DNA of 64,000 nt from Oopsacas minuta. Taxonomy: Eukaryota; Porifera; Hexactinellida; Lyssacinosida; Leucopsacidae. The notes below the pieces were generated by a model. The model was not told the origin of the DNA and did not search any database. It was given only the letters and a program-made list of their open reading frames with translations. The translations under genes and the position numbers were made by a program. Positions 19,818-31,689 of the stretch are shown here, in pieces (within the stretch, counting starts at the first letter, position 1; each line of letters begins with the position of its first letter). The DNA lies in NCBI GenBank assembly GCA_024704765.1, contig JAKMXF010000166.1, forward strand, positions 584,743-648,742, given 5' to 3'.

Positions 19818-21047
19818 ATGGCAACAAATCAGCCCATAATTGAACCAGTTAATGAATTGGCACATTTCGATTATGTCGCTACTCAAATCATGAATATGTT
19901 TGTTCTCCTAATTCAGCAGCTGATCGCGAGGAGGGACGCTCTCCTGGGGAAACTTAGAGATATAAAAGAGGAATATTTATTAAAAGAGAGCACTCGTAAG
20001 TCAGCCATGGAGGAACTGGCCAATACTCAACCATACATGGAGGAGCTAAGTCTGAAAGTTAATGAGAACAAAGATCTGCATCACCAGGCCACTGACTTAT
20101 ATCAACAACGCATCAAACAGCTGGAGACTCCCACAAACCTACAGCAGCCATTCTTCTCCCATACGATGCTGTCCCAACTACAAACTCAGATCGCTGATTT
20201 CGGAGAGGTGAAAGAATGGAAGCTAGACTACTATCTGAAGAAAAAACCTATCCTAGCTGTTGGGAAGAGAGGGAAAGGTAACAATGAATTGAATGCTGGA
20301 GGTCTATCTCTAGATGAACCAAATCAGTTAATTTACATAGCTGATTGGGCTAACAGTCGTATTCAAGTTGTGTCTTTTGAAGGAAAATTCTTGAAAAGAT
20401 TTGGGCAAGACATACTCAAGAGACCATGGGGAATAGCTGTGGCAGAAGATAACGTCTTCATTACGGACAGAGAACTCCACGCTTTGTTACAGTTCAACAA
20501 GAAGGATTACAAACTAGTGAAGAGGACTGGTAACAAAGGAGCAGGAGATGGGGAGCTAGATAAACCACAAGGACTCTGTGTTGACTACAATGGAGACGTG
20601 TATGTTGCTGATCTTAACAATCACAGAGTTTCTATATTCTCCAATGCTCTTGAATTTGTTAATAGTTTGGGTACTCACCAGCTACACGGCCCTGGGGATG
20701 TTAAAGTTACTCCCACTAGCATTGTAGTGCTAGATCTAAGTCCTAATTGTGTCCACTTCTACTCGAGAGGTGAACACCTTATAAACTCATGTATTACTAT
20801 TGGGGAGGATGGTGTGGTATGTGTTCCCTCCTTCTTTAGTTTGGATATAGCAGGGAATATTCTTATTACTGATCTTTACCGTAACAATATCAAGATACTA
20901 TCTCCTTCAGGAGAGCTAATACACACCATAGGGAGGGAAGGACATAGGAGGGGAGAATTTGTATATCCATATGGTATTAGTATTTCAGCATTAGGAACTA
21001 TTTATGTTATATCTCATAATATTAATTTCTGTTTACAAGCATTTTAG
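19818..21047 (+). CDS. Coiled-coil NHL-repeat protein (TRIM-NHL-like, no RING)
   Basis: 409 residues. Residues about 25-105 form a long helical coiled coil (LIARRDALLGKLRDIKEEYL, then repeating E/K/Q heptads). From about 140 to the end are NHL repeats of a six-bladed propeller: YIADWANSRIQVV (173-185), RPWGIAVAEDNVFITD (202-217), KPQGLCVDYNGDVYVADLNN (249-268), SLDIAGNILITD, and EFVYPYGISISALGTIYVIS. TRIM-NHL proteins such as TRIM2/3/71 and LIN-41 have a RING and B-boxes in front, which are absent here; the N-terminus goes straight into the coiled coil. Such NHL propellers bind RNA or proteins, but the ligand here is unknown. The start at 19818 is the first ATG of the frame and follows tcaataaa. 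A truncated relative lies at 26393-26725. Confidence 0.8.
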   Translation: MATNQPIIEPVNELAHFDYVATQIMNMFVLLIQQLIARRDALLGKLRDIKEEYLLKESTRKSAMEELANTQPYMEELSLKVNENKDLHHQATDLYQQRIKQLETPTNLQQPFFSHTMLSQLQTQIADFGEVKEWKLDYYLKKKPILAVGKRGKGNNELNAGGLSLDEPNQLIYIADWANSRIQVVSFEGKFLKRFGQDILKRPWGIAVAEDNVFITDRELHALLQFNKKDYKLVKRTGNKGAGDGELDKPQGLCVDYNGDVYVADLNNHRVSIFSNALEFVNSLGTHQLHGPGDVKVTPTSIVVLDLSPNCVHFYSRGEHLINSCITIGEDGVVCVPSFFSLDIAGNILITDLYRNNIKILSPSGELIHTIGREGHRRGEFVYPYGISISALGTIYVISHNINFCLQAF

Positions 21048-21393
21048 TTTGTTGTTTGTGTTATTTATTAGAATATTTCCCTTATTGATATTATTCACAT
21101 ATTAAACTTGTTATTTACATTTATTTGCAGTTTAAGTGTTAACTGGTGGACAATAAGAGAGGTTACGTATCGTTCATACCGTTACGTAACTCTACAAGGT
21201 ATGCGAAGTGTAACAGCCCGTTTAATTTTGTATTACAAAATGGTGTAATAGTGTGACACGAGAGCGAAATTGAACGAAAAAGCTGGGGGAGGGTACCAAT
21301 TTAGCGGGTCTGCGTGGGACTTAGCAAGGACTATAAAACAGAGGAACAATTAAGCAGTTTTCATCTCCAGGGACGCCGAAAGATGCTTTAGTG

Positions 21394-23891
21394 CAGGGGT
21401 CCCCAACCTTTCTCAATCGAGGGCCACATTAGTTATATGAACTTGTTCGCGGGCCGCAACTCAAATAATATAATATTTCAACTGCAGATACATAAACATT
21501 TTTATTTTAACCCAGCTTTAAATAATCTAATTTTAATTGACTATTATCAATTAGAAGACACTACCATTATAATTATAACTATATGTTGAGTATCATTTGG
21601 CGATCCGAGTCTGTTTACTTTTCACCAATTGGTCTACTTCTACAATCAAATCATGTAGGTGTCATCAGTCAATCGTGATCGAGTTTTGGATTTCACGATT
21701 TTCATTCTGGAAAAGGTTTGTTCGCAAATATAAGTACTGCCGAATAAAGCAGCCATTCGCATCGCAAGGGCACAAACATTCGGGGAAATATTTGAAGGCA
21801 GAGTATGATAAAATTGCAGTGCGGACAACTCTCTAAATTTTGACCTAAGATCGTTATTTGACTGCCGATCTATGATTTCTAATTGCAGATCCTCCGAAAG
21901 TCCTTCCACATCAACAATAAATGGATCTGCAAACATTAAAATATCCTTTGAGTATGTATAAAAATCTTCAAATCGTCGTTTGAACTGTTCTTTGAGTGAT
22001 TCAATGGCAATCTTTGCCCATGGTTCGGGAAATGGTATGGTAACTGATACATCATTCTTGACAATTTGGCATAGTTTAAAATGCGTCAAATTGCTTGTTG
22101 AAAGTTCTTTTTCAAAAAGGCATAATTTTGAATCAAAGGATTTAACGTCATAAAACATTTGATTGACTAACTTCCCTTTCCCCTGAAGCCGTAAGTTGAG
22201 ATCATTAAGGTGCTGTGTGACATCCGCTAGAAATACAAGCTGCCATACCCATTTGCCATCAGACAGTTCAACTACTGGACGCCCCTTTGTAGTCATGAAA
22301 TAATCTATTTCTTTACGTAGCTCAGAGAATCGCTTCAAAACTTTACCACGGCTAAGCCAACGTACTTCACTGTGGTAGATTACATCGTCATAATCTGCGT
22401 CTACCTCCTTCAAAAAACTCTGAAATTGACGGTGGTTCAGAGCATGTGCACGGATATAATTTACTGTTTTAAATACTGTCTTCATCACACAGTCCAAGTC
22501 AAGTGATTTGCACAAAGCGCTTGTTGGTGAATGATACAATGAAGGGCGATGGAAAATTCGCACAAACATCCTCCATATGATTATTTATTCGTCCAATTAA
22601 TCCACTCTTCCTTCCAACCATACTTTTGGCCCCATCTGTTGTAACGGATGTGAGTTTCTTCCAATCTAGATTCAGGGATCGTAATGTTTCATGAAGTTTT
22701 TCGAAAACATCATGTCCTGTTGTAGTCCTTTCAAGCTATGTAGAGCAGCTAATTCCTCAGTTATATGGAAGTCTTTGTCAATAGCACGTATAAAAACTAG
22801 AAGTTGACTTGTATCACTCACATCACAACTTTCGTCTAACGCAATTGAAAACATTCAAATTTATCTTTAACGTTCAACAACTGTGATCGTAGATTGTCAG
22901 TCATTTCTTCTATACGTCGTGTAACAGTGCTAGCAGACAAACTTACAGCCTCGAACAAATTCCTTTTGCCAGGACATATACAATCCACCACTTTGAGTAA
23001 GTATTTTTAACATATTCGCCATCGCAAAACGGTTTACTACTTTGTGCAATAATCTGTGACACATAATATGTCGCAAAAATGGTGGCAGAATCTTCATTCA
23101 CTTTCTTTTTGAATAAGTTCATTTGAGATAATCGATTCTTTTTTAAATATTCGAGTTTTTCTAAAAAAGAAAATTGATAAGACATTGTACTTTAAACTAA
23201 AACACTCAGAGTAGAGAGGGAAAGTCGGTTATAATATATTGTACTCAGACATTAAGTTGCTCTTTTATTATGTACTAATTCACTCTAGAAGCGGTGCACA
23301 TTTATCCGATATCTACTACAGGGGCGGCGCACACTGAAAGGTCAGACAAGCATGAACAAAAACATTTGAACTGTTTCCACTACCTCTGTACTGATAAAAT
23401 GTATTGTAATATTACCTGCACGTAGTTTTTCTGTAAATTACTCGTAATCTACTTTGTGCTTTGTATGATAATGCCTACGAATGTTACACTCTTTAAAAAC
23501 CACAATTGCCTCATTGCAAATCAAACAAGACACTTTATCTCCATTTTGTATACAAAAATAAGTTTCTGTCCATCTATCTTTAAATCTTCGATGTTCTTCC
23601 TCGATTTTTCACTTTTTCGGGATTGACATTCTATATTTGTACTTTCTAAATTTTGTGGAATCAGAAAATTGATAGCAATTAGATATAAATATGAAATTGA
23701 AAGAACAGAATCCTTTCTAATGAGTTTTATGCTTCTAATATGATATTGTCAGCTTAAAAGCGTCGAAAACAAATAATTAATTTCTATCAGTCAACTATAG
23801 ATTAGCTTCCAACAAAAAGTGTAAATGGACGCAGAGCTAAATATTTCAATTGGCCAATATTCTTTGGCGGGCCGCAGTTTGGGGACCCCTG
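21394..23891 (-). mobile_element. hAT element, full length, decayed (GTF2IRD2/ZBED-like)
   Basis: Bounded by near-identical termini: caggggtccccaacc at the left and, reverse-complemented, caggggtccccaaac at the right. A perfect 8-bp target duplication, ctttagtg, flanks it (21386-21393, 23892-23899). The element is 2498 bp. On the minus strand it carries a transposase pseudogene with a BED-like finger. hAT elements of this kind end in caggg(g/t)...gggccgc in many animals, and the ggccgc motif is present inside both ends here. Confidence 0.93.
21646..23629 (-). pseudogene. hAT transposase pseudogene of the 21394-23891 element
   Basis: The reading begins MSIPKK at 23629, then a TGA at 23609-23611 where related proteins have Arg (CGA to TGA). 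It is followed by a zinc finger read at 23610-23438: CLIC, then HYHTKH. Later pieces are 23185-22943, 22854-22672 (SIALDESCDVSDTSQLLVFIRAID, the first catalytic-region motif) and a long open stretch 22569-21646 (307 residues) with YHSEVRWLSRGKVLKR and the hATC end FGSTYICEQTFSRMKIVKSKTRSRL. At least three frame breaks separate the pieces, so the protein cannot be made intact. It is most like GTF2IRD2-type and ZBED-type hAT proteins. Confidence 0.85.
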
Positions 23892-24481
23892 CTTTAGTGG
23901 GTGGCGTACCTGTTGCCATTGTGGCGATTAGGCTCATGAATCAGGGTGGGTGGAGATGAGTCAATCTGAGTGGACAAATGCTAACCCAAAATGTCCCTAG
24001 TTCCGTCTGTGCCTGTTCCAATAGCCCCAGGGATTTGTATGTACGAAGGCAGTTTCTGTATTTCTAGTATTTTATTCACTAATTCTTGTTTGTGTGTTGT
24101 TGACTTGTTTATATGTTATTTGTATTATTAATACCATTTCTAAGCCATACGAAGCCCAATATGTACCTAATTATGAAGTAATGCCATCTTAAAGCATGTC
24201 CAATTTATGATTCCAATTTTCTATCTCACCACATAGCAATCCTCCTCGTAATAGTTACATAAATATTCGTGTGAATACTTACATAATTATGTGAAATTAT
24301 TCAGAGCCTATAAGCTCACTTATAATTCATTAGAATTTGTATTATTTTAGATTAATACATTCATTTTCCAAGTTTTTAATGTTCGTTTGTTGTACACGAT
24401 TTGAAAGTGAGGTTTATCATATTCTTGGCAACGAAATAGGAGATAGGAATGTTAATGAATAGCCAGTCAACTCTCATTATA

Positions 24482-25052
24482 TAGTGAAACCTCTGGAATC
24501 GGAGCATGCGGGATCCTGGGAAAATTTCTGACGCCCCGATTCTGGATTTCAGTGTGGTATTGTGTCAAAATCACCATTTCCCGTATATAAGTAGTTTATA
24601 TTATGTCATACTATTGTTTCGTATTGCTAGTCACACTGTAACGTTAAAATATTTCATTCTGCTACATATTGCTTCTCCTGAACACCTAGGCCCTCCTCGA
24701 CCTGGAGATATTCTTTCAGGATCAGGGGAAGCAGGTCGACGCTAAGTGGTGCGCAGTACACGCTGACGAGGTCAGAAAGGTGGCAGAAAAGCATAAGAAG
24801 CAGACAAAGATTAGCCAATTCTTCTCGCAATGTTAGTGTAGGCTCTGTGTAGCACATATTTGCCCTCAGAGGCGGATTGAATTGATTTCAGTATTGATGC
24901 CCCGATTGCGTAGGAGATTTTAGTATTAGTTCTATGCAAGCTGAAAGAATTAGATTTTCAGAGTTTGCCCCGATTCCCCGATTCCAGAGGTTCATTTGTA
25001 TGGGAAAATATTTTCGCCAAATTCAAGTGCCCCGATTTCAGAAGTTTCACTG
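24482..25052 (+). mobile_element. pogo-like element remnant, TA-flanked, with transposase tail
   Basis: Termini match: tagtgaaacctctggaatcg at the left, cagtgaaacttctgaaatcg reverse-complemented at the right, with TA at 24480-24481 and 25053-25054. The motif gccccgatt recurs at both ends (about 24534, 24898, 24966, 25030). The centre has 47 open codons ending at a TAG (24693-24836) with a charged C-terminal tail ending QTKISQFFSQC. That looks like the end of a pogo/Tigger transposase. The rest of the protein has been deleted. Confidence 0.55.
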
Positions 25053-25316
25053 TACTGCCTGAAATGGTCCAAAATCAAACAGCAATAATTAATCTCATGG
25101 CACAATCGTTTCCATTCGTTGCTCCAAGCAGATTTCCAATTAATTTCCCCCCTGGTAATGTACCATAATCCACAATTTTTGATAAAATTAGTTTTTTGCA
25201 TACTTTTATCTGTGTATTGCTAAGTTAGAAAGTAAGGCAACGGCGTTCCCCCATGTCTGTAACTGTAATTATATAATTATATTCAAATGAAACTACACTT
25301 GCTATAATAACTAATA

Positions 25317-25804
25317 TCAAAACTTAACACCGAGTTCCATCAAAAGAAATGATTCTTGGATAATTCTTTGTCGACCTTCACTAGGAAATTTAATATATCT
25401 ACTTGCAATAGATGCTAAGCCATCACACACTGCAGTGACACACCTTGATATAGATGTTTGTGAAATGCCATGAGCAGAAGCAACTACTGTCTGAAATGTA
25501 CCAGCTGCTAGGAACTGTAGTGCTACTGCCAATTGTGTTGTTGGAAGTATGGAATGGGAACGTGTTGTTGATCGGAAAAATTACTCGGTATCTCATTTTG
25601 AATTTCCATGAAAATATAGCGAGTAATTCTGTAACGAGCAATAAATTCTCCATCAGAATATTCATCTAGGGGATTTGGTCGATCTCTGAAAACTCTTTGA
25701 CGGCGCAAGCTACTAGCAATTTCAAGATCAAGAATATGAAGCACTGATGCCATTGTTGATATCACAAAATTTCTTTGTAGAATTAGATCGGACAGCAACA
25801 ACAA
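25317..25804 (-). pseudogene. PIF/Harbinger transposase fragment (HARBI1-like)
   Basis: Two overlapping minus-strand frames join into the N-terminal third of a HARBI1-type transposase: 25804-25523 (RRQRVFRDRPNPLDEYSDGE, FIARYRITRYIFMEIQNEI) and 25532-25317 (VALQFLAAGTFQTVVAS, GISQTSISRCVTAVCDGLA), with one frameshift between them. The HTH-like part is visible but the DDE catalytic part is missing; it is truncated at the left end. A likely Harbinger terminus lies to the right. Confidence 0.75.
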
Positions 25805-25935
25805 CAGTAGTATATATAGATACGTCCATCAATGGATAATCAATATACATAAAATGAGAGCAAGGAAAATTGCAATAGTTTAATAGACAATCAAAGTTAA
25901 GTCAACTATAGACATGACAAGTTTTTTTGGTAATA

Positions 25936-26745
25936 TTTGGGTAAGTTTAAGCAAATACTTAGTTTTGGCTTAAGTTTTGTTTAGTGAATACCAACTTAAA
26001 TCTAACTTAAGATTTGCTTGAGTTTTACTTAAGTTTAACCAAATATTTAGTTTTTGCTTAAAAGTTAAGCAAATACTTAGTTTTTGCTAAAGTTAAAGTA
26101 ATTCTAATTTGGTAAATAATTAAAATAGGAAATTTGATATTTTTTGTTATTGCACTTATACAAATACGTTTACTGAGAGAGAACTTCCAACCACATTCTT
26201 TACAGTATCATATCAACGAGACACAATAACATACACCTGCATAACTTCGTGTTTTTCTATCAAGAAATATATCCACACATCTAATTTTTGTTCTTTGTTT
26301 ACTTGTTATTAACACATTAATATTACAGCTATAAATACACAAGATTATCCCTAGCAACCAATTCATAACTCAACTATTCTACAATTATCAGAATGGCAGA
26401 ACGTTATGCAATCGCCCTTCAAGTCGTAGACCCCATAGAGACACACATCAACCACACAATAGATGGTCTCATAGAGCTACTGAATGTTCGTAGAGTTCAG
26501 CTACTGGAGCAAATCCGCAATACACCCGAGGAGAAGAGAGCCACAGAGATCGATCGACACGAATTGATCGACCAACTGAACGAGGCCCAGGCACAACTCC
26601 AAGAAACATTAACAGAAAATCCCCTCCAGTCCATGAGGGAGAGAATTGTCCAAGAAATGGAGGACAAAATGCGAGACCTACGAAACAACATTCCCGTAGA
26701 CCCGATTAAGCAAATCTTAAGTTAAGTTGTTTAGTGAATGAGGCC
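25936..26745. mobile_element. Harbinger-like terminal sequences enclosing an NHL gene fragment
   Basis: aagcaaatcttaa at 26708-26720 is the exact reverse complement of ttaagatttgctt at 26007-26019. A second copy of the right-end motif (aagcaaat...gtttagtgaat) is present at about 25950-25990. The outer right end reads gtttagtgaatgaggcc (26729-26745). Such cttaag and ttcactaaac termini are usual for Harbinger elements in invertebrates. The outer left end is not clear, so the element may be two overlapping ones. Confidence 0.4.
26393..26725 (+). pseudogene. Truncated coiled-coil/NHL-family gene fragment
   Basis: 110 residues with the same plan as the N-terminus of the protein at 19818: a short head, then LIELLNVRRVQLLEQIRNT and a long E/Q/R-rich coiled coil to about residue 100. 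The frame then ends inside a Harbinger-like terminal repeat; the last five codons (QILS and stop, 26711-26725) are transposon sequence. No NHL repeats follow. Either the gene was cut by a transposon, or a gene fragment was captured between transposon ends. A short real protein made of the coiled coil alone is possible. Confidence 0.55.
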
Positions 26746-26981
26746 CCCTGATCGACATCTAGACGTTTTGACCATAATATTATTCCCAATTATTTCGACT
26801 GCCAAACGAATAACTCCATAACTGTTATTGTGTCACTTCGATTTTATGTTATCTCTTTTAATTGAGTTGTATAATATTCACCCCTAGAATCCTTATCCAT
26901 GAGGTGTTACAATCTATACTTCATTTTCAAACAATAATATAAAAGGGTTATTGTTGTAACCAATATGATTTGATTCTTACA

Positions 26982-29211
26982 ATGGCTGATAAACGAGTTC
27001 GGGATTCTTCCGATATAGATGGCTATTCCTTGATTCAGGCCTACTACGCCAAGAAACCCAAGGACAACGCAACCCTCGATTTCCTGTAACGCCAGCAGGA
27101 GATCCTTTTACCTACTAGAGTAGATATTGCCACAGACGCTACTGGGCACTCTATTCAAAAGATGTGGTTCGAAGATTACCCATGGTTGCAGCTGGCCAAG
27201 AACAGGAGGTCAATCTACTGTGGTAGCTGTCATTGGGCGTTTTAGAACCACCGCCTGGGGCCTAGCGACATGGACACTTGTAGTTATTCAACTTTTCCAT
27301 GGAAGAATATGGAAGTTGGCTACGAAAACATAAAGAAAGGAAGAGATGGCATCAGGAAACACAGTGAGAGTCTTATACATCGAAATGCCGAATCTGCTCT
27401 CAACAGTGCACTAAATCTGGCAGCACAGAGTCATGGTTAACGACAATGTTAAGAAAGAAATTTCTGTCAATAGAACAGCACTACAAGCTGTTTTCGAAAG
27501 CGTAAGATTCTGTGTCAGCAAGGGATTTCCCTCCGCAGTCACTGCAAAGAAGAACATACTGCAAATTTCCACTGTTTGATGAACCTAATCGCAAAATTCG
27601 ATCTCAAAGTGTACCAGTATCTTTTTTCATCCGAAAAGTTCAAATTTATCTCCAAGGATAAACATAACCAAATTCTACAACAATGTCTCACTCGTTGTTG
27701 AGGGATCTCATAGATAGAGTAAGAAGGGAGTCAAATGGCTTGTCAAAGGAGCCGCTTTTCTCAATGATTATTGACTAGACAATTGATATAAACTGCTCAG
27801 AGCAGGTGTCTTTTTGTTTGCGCTATTGCAACAGCAAAATGGAAAGCGAAGAAGTGTTTTTAGGATTTCACAAAACCAGCCGTACCGACGCAGAGACACT
27901 TTTCAATCTCGTAAAGTCATCCTTTATGAGTTTTGGGTTGTCACTCTCGGGAGTCCATGGACAAGGCTACGATGGAGCTGCTAATATGGCAGGTAGACAT
28001 AACGGTCTCCAGGCAAAGTTTCTCGCCGAAATTTCTTGTTTTGGACACCAACTAAATTTGGTCGTACAGGTCAATCCCCGAGGTAGCTCTGGCGTTGGTG
28101 AGAATGAACGCAGTGGTCCACTTCATAAGGAGCTCTCCAAGAAGTTGGATAAATTTAAAGATATGGTGGCCCAGGTAGGAGTCGGAGAAATAGCACTCAA
28201 CAACCAACCACAATTTACTTCCCTTGTGTCTCACACGTTGGGTCATGCGTCTACCAGCAGTTGATAGTTTGTTAGAACACTGTGCATCAATACTTGAGTT
28301 TTAGAAACACTCAAAGAGGATGCTACCAAACCGACCGAGAACAGGACAACGGCCGATAGTTTTTTGCAGAACCTTGAAACATTCATGATGTATTTTCCCT
28401 CCGCGTGGTTCAGAAACTTCTGTAGATTGTGCACCCAATCCACATAATGTGCCAGGGACGGAGAGTAACAACTGGGGGACGTGAGGCAATGGGTCAACAC
28501 ACTACTTTATTGCTGTCCGCAGAGGCTAACTTTATCAACGCGAACGTCTTGTACGATGCCATGAAAGAGGTTACCCTAGAAACTTTGCAATTAGATATGC
28601 CAGCTCTGCCAAGGGCGAAACTTACAAGAGGCTGTGTTCATACAGCCGCAATAACAGGATCAAACTAAAGCATTTTACGTAGACCTTTATATATCAGTGA
28701 TAGGAACAGGTTCGAGGGTCCTCACTCAGCGCTACTCAAAGCAAGACCTAGAAATAGTGGACCTGGTTCGCTGCACTCTTGAAGAGTAAAACTTGACAAA
28801 GCTGGTACGCTTTATGACGGTGACGTCCATCTTGATAATCTGCGTTTCGAGAGAAACATGTGGTCCGAAAGGAGCCGTCAGGAGAATGCCTCACCGTTAG
28901 TTGATATATTACGAAAGAAACTCGTCGATGAGGACGCACTGAAATGGATGATTCCCAATATGCACTCCTTATGTGTTACCTATGTGTGCCTGCCTGTGAG
29001 TACATGCGAAGCTGAGCGCTCGTTTAGTATGTTGCGTAGAATCCACACATATTTACGAAGCAGTCAGACTCAACAGAGGCTGAACCATAGTGCAATCTTG
29101 TCTGCCCATAGGGACATCGTTCGTACAATAGAACTTGATGCTCTCATAGAAGAATTTGTAGATAAAACAGTTCAAAGAAAGAACATTTTCGGGCCGCCTA
29201 GTCTAGTCTGA
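26982..29211 (+). pseudogene. ZMYM1-like hAT transposase pseudogene
   Basis: It begins with ATGGCTGATAAACGAG at 26982 (MADKRVRDSSDIDGY..., stop after about 35 codons). An open piece at 27806-28264 has GFHKTSRTDAETLF, GQGYDGAANMAGRHNGLQAKF and CFGHQLNLVVQ. 28858-29211 has the hATC end VCLPVSTCEAERSFSMLRRIHTYLRS and LNHSAILSAHRDI. This order is that of the zinc-finger MYM-type 1 class of hAT proteins. Many stops and frameshifts lie between the pieces. The element ends were not found; a C-rich end near 29360 (gtcgcccccccaaata) is a candidate. Confidence 0.75.
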
Positions 29212-30435
29212 GTATACAATTTCTTCACTATTTTTGTACTACTCAATTATTGTGTTTATCATGACATGTTAATTACCAAACTCTCAACATAGTATTGCTT
29301 AATAAAAAACTAATTAATTCATATGCAGAAGCCAAAAATGCACTACTAGTTAGTGATTGGGTCGCCCCCCCAAATATTATGGATTATTGACAAAATTTCC
29401 GCCTATGGTAGTGCTCTCATTAAATTTAATTGAAAGGTTATCAGACGCTCAAAGTTCATTTATTAACTGTTCTTCACAATCCATAGCTCTGCCGTCGATT
29501 CTTCTCTTTACTGTGTCCGCTGATAATGGTATTGTATCTTCTTGGCTGCTTTATCGGCTTGGAGTATGGATACCATTTCGATACAACAAAGCTTTATCAG
29601 CTCTTCCCCAATAATATGGGGTTTTTTAGCATGGCAATATTGAAACTGACATGATAGGAAACCATGGTTGCTAGTTCAAGATCTGTATTTGTCGTACTAA
29701 AAAGAATCCTTAATCGTAGGAGGGTTTGTTTGATACATAAAGTAGCCTTCACAGCTCAAAAAATTGAATCTCCAGGTTCAATGTACTTAGTGACGTTGGA
29801 GGTGGATGGTTTCATCGATCATTAGAAATTATCTCACCGCAGATTACACATTCTGGTTTAGAAACATCAACTATCGATTCGAAAAAACCAAACTTGAGAC
29901 AGAACTTTGAAGTATGCAATTGTCAGACAGATGTATGCATTTATCAGAAAGCGTTATGCATTTGTCAGGGTTTTCTAGCATGTTTGTCCAAATTTAAGGT
30001 AGTCAAACATCTGGATAACACCCAGGACCAGTGATGACAATAATCCGACGCAAAAACTCTTCACTAATGTAAAAATAATAAAGTACACATAATCAGCAAT
30101 TAGAATCACGATATTAACTAGCATTATAAAAATACCATTCCTAAGTAGATATCCAAAAATGTATAAATACATACGTAATTCCTTCTGGCAGCCCATGTAC
30201 TCCAATTTCGACAAAAATGTACAGCAATCTACTCTTAAGTGGGCTTTCCAAAACTTTCGTTGTGTATACAAATTTCCTCTTTCTTGCTAAAGATAATTTA
30301 GTTCTTGCGATTATTAGATGGCATAAATAGCATTCAAAGAAAAATTTTAAGTGAAATGAATACAATTAAATAGGGTAATAGCTGCACAAAAACAATGGCG
30401 GATGGCGGAATATGTCAATAGTAATATAGTACAAA
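29212..30435. other. Noncoding AT-rich stretch
   Basis: No conserved frame was found. The stretch from 29880 to 29990 has three spaced copies of a (t/g)catttgtcag-like word. The minus-strand frames of 60-100 residues at 29975-30365 are Leu/Ile/Phe-rich and look like composition artefacts. Confidence 0.4.
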
Positions 30436-30937
30436 CGAGCTTTTGGCTCGTCGCTTCGCGATGAACTCGGCGCACTGCGCCTCGAGGTATTCATTTCTCC
30501 AAAATTGGTGGCCCCTTTGGGTATTATAATAGAGCTATACTTAGAACAATGTAACCTCAATTTTGTTTACTTTATGTGACTAAAAGTAAACAAATATTCA
30601 CAATATGTTGTTTACAATACTATATTCGGATTCAGCGTACTTACTTACCCCTGGGTAGCCGTTTAGAGAAAGTCTGTACATATATTTTGAGATTTGGCTA
30701 ATTTGTTTACTTTATATCCATAAAAACAACAATAATTTTACATACTATTAATCCAAAAGTGTGAAAATCGAATTCACCATGTTCGATATATTTTGTGAAG
30801 TTTATTGAATTCTATTTACTTACTTGATAAACATGATAAATACATAGTTATGCTACAATTTCAAAATTGCATACCGTAAATCCTTTCCTTGACAACGGAC
30901 AAACAAACAAACAACAATTGGGATTTAATAGTATAGA
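30436..30937 (-). mobile_element. Nonautonomous Helitron, family 1 (complete)
   Basis: On the minus strand it starts TCTATACTATTAAATCCC at 30937 and ends at 30436 in the terminal palindrome cgagcttttggctcg. ggcgcactgcgcc (a 6-bp palindrome) lies near 30470. It shares the gacaacggacaaacaaac and gataaatacatagtta segments with the other copies. Noncoding. Confidence 0.6.
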
Positions 30938-31069
30938 TTAACTGGTGAATGAAAAGTGTGGTGCAATAAACGCTTTGGCGGATAAAGCGGTAGCGGATTA
31001 TCCAGTTGGCAATGTACAGTAGAGATAGACAAAAGATGGTGGCACTGTGTCCCAAATGTAAGTAATGGG

Positions 31070-31140
31070 TCAATCAGCGCAAGGGATCGAATCCCTGAAA
31101 TTTAAGTATCAGGGTCACCGGAGTAAAAAGGCTGGGAGCC
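31070..31140. repeat. SINE-like repeat fragment (copy 2)
   Basis: Matches the start of the window: gatcgaatccc (B-box-like), taagtatcag and gtcaccggagtaaaa. The copies differ at scattered sites. A tRNA-derived origin is inferred from the B-box-like core only. The 87-residue frame at 31251-31514 beyond it is not recognised. Confidence 0.3.
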
Positions 31141-31689
31141 ACGGACTTATTCGATTAAAACAGACAAACAAAATCTAAACTTAGCAAAGGGGGTGCAAAC
31201 ACCTCTAGGAGAAGATATATGTTTGATATAAGCTTCGGGCCTTTGTTCTAATGATATCAAAATTGCACCAATCACCACAAGTATATACAGTAAAGTATCG
31301 TGAATACGTACGGCAAGGGGTCAAAATTAATACTCCTGATCTGGACTACGTAGAATATATTATCCAAACTAATTTACTTAAAAAAGCATTGAAGGGGACC
31401 GATAAAATGTACAGATTTGTACTCTTTATCCTGCGATACGTCTTAACCATATTCCTATTAACGAGAATCTACTGTACATATGTAGCGGGCGCGGGGTCTA
31501 TAGGAGTAAACTGAAACAGCTATTTTCAGTTAGTAATAATATATATCTGAGATTACCTAGTGAATAGCAGAGACTATTATCTGTAGACTAAATCATTATT
31601 ACTAGTGCATTCGTTTGCTAGGTTGCATCGCGACAGGGGACCTTATACTTACCACTCCGTTCCTCGGATTTAGCTTAAGTACACATTGA

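Noticed and set aside
29975-30365. Overlapping minus-strand frames of 98 and 74 residues rich in Leu, Ile and Phe
   Set aside because: Composition of AT-rich DNA explains them; no motif or conserved order.
31251-31514. 87-residue + frame ending near a GC-rich word
   Set aside because: No family recognised, no neighbours or conserved features. Treated as unsupported.
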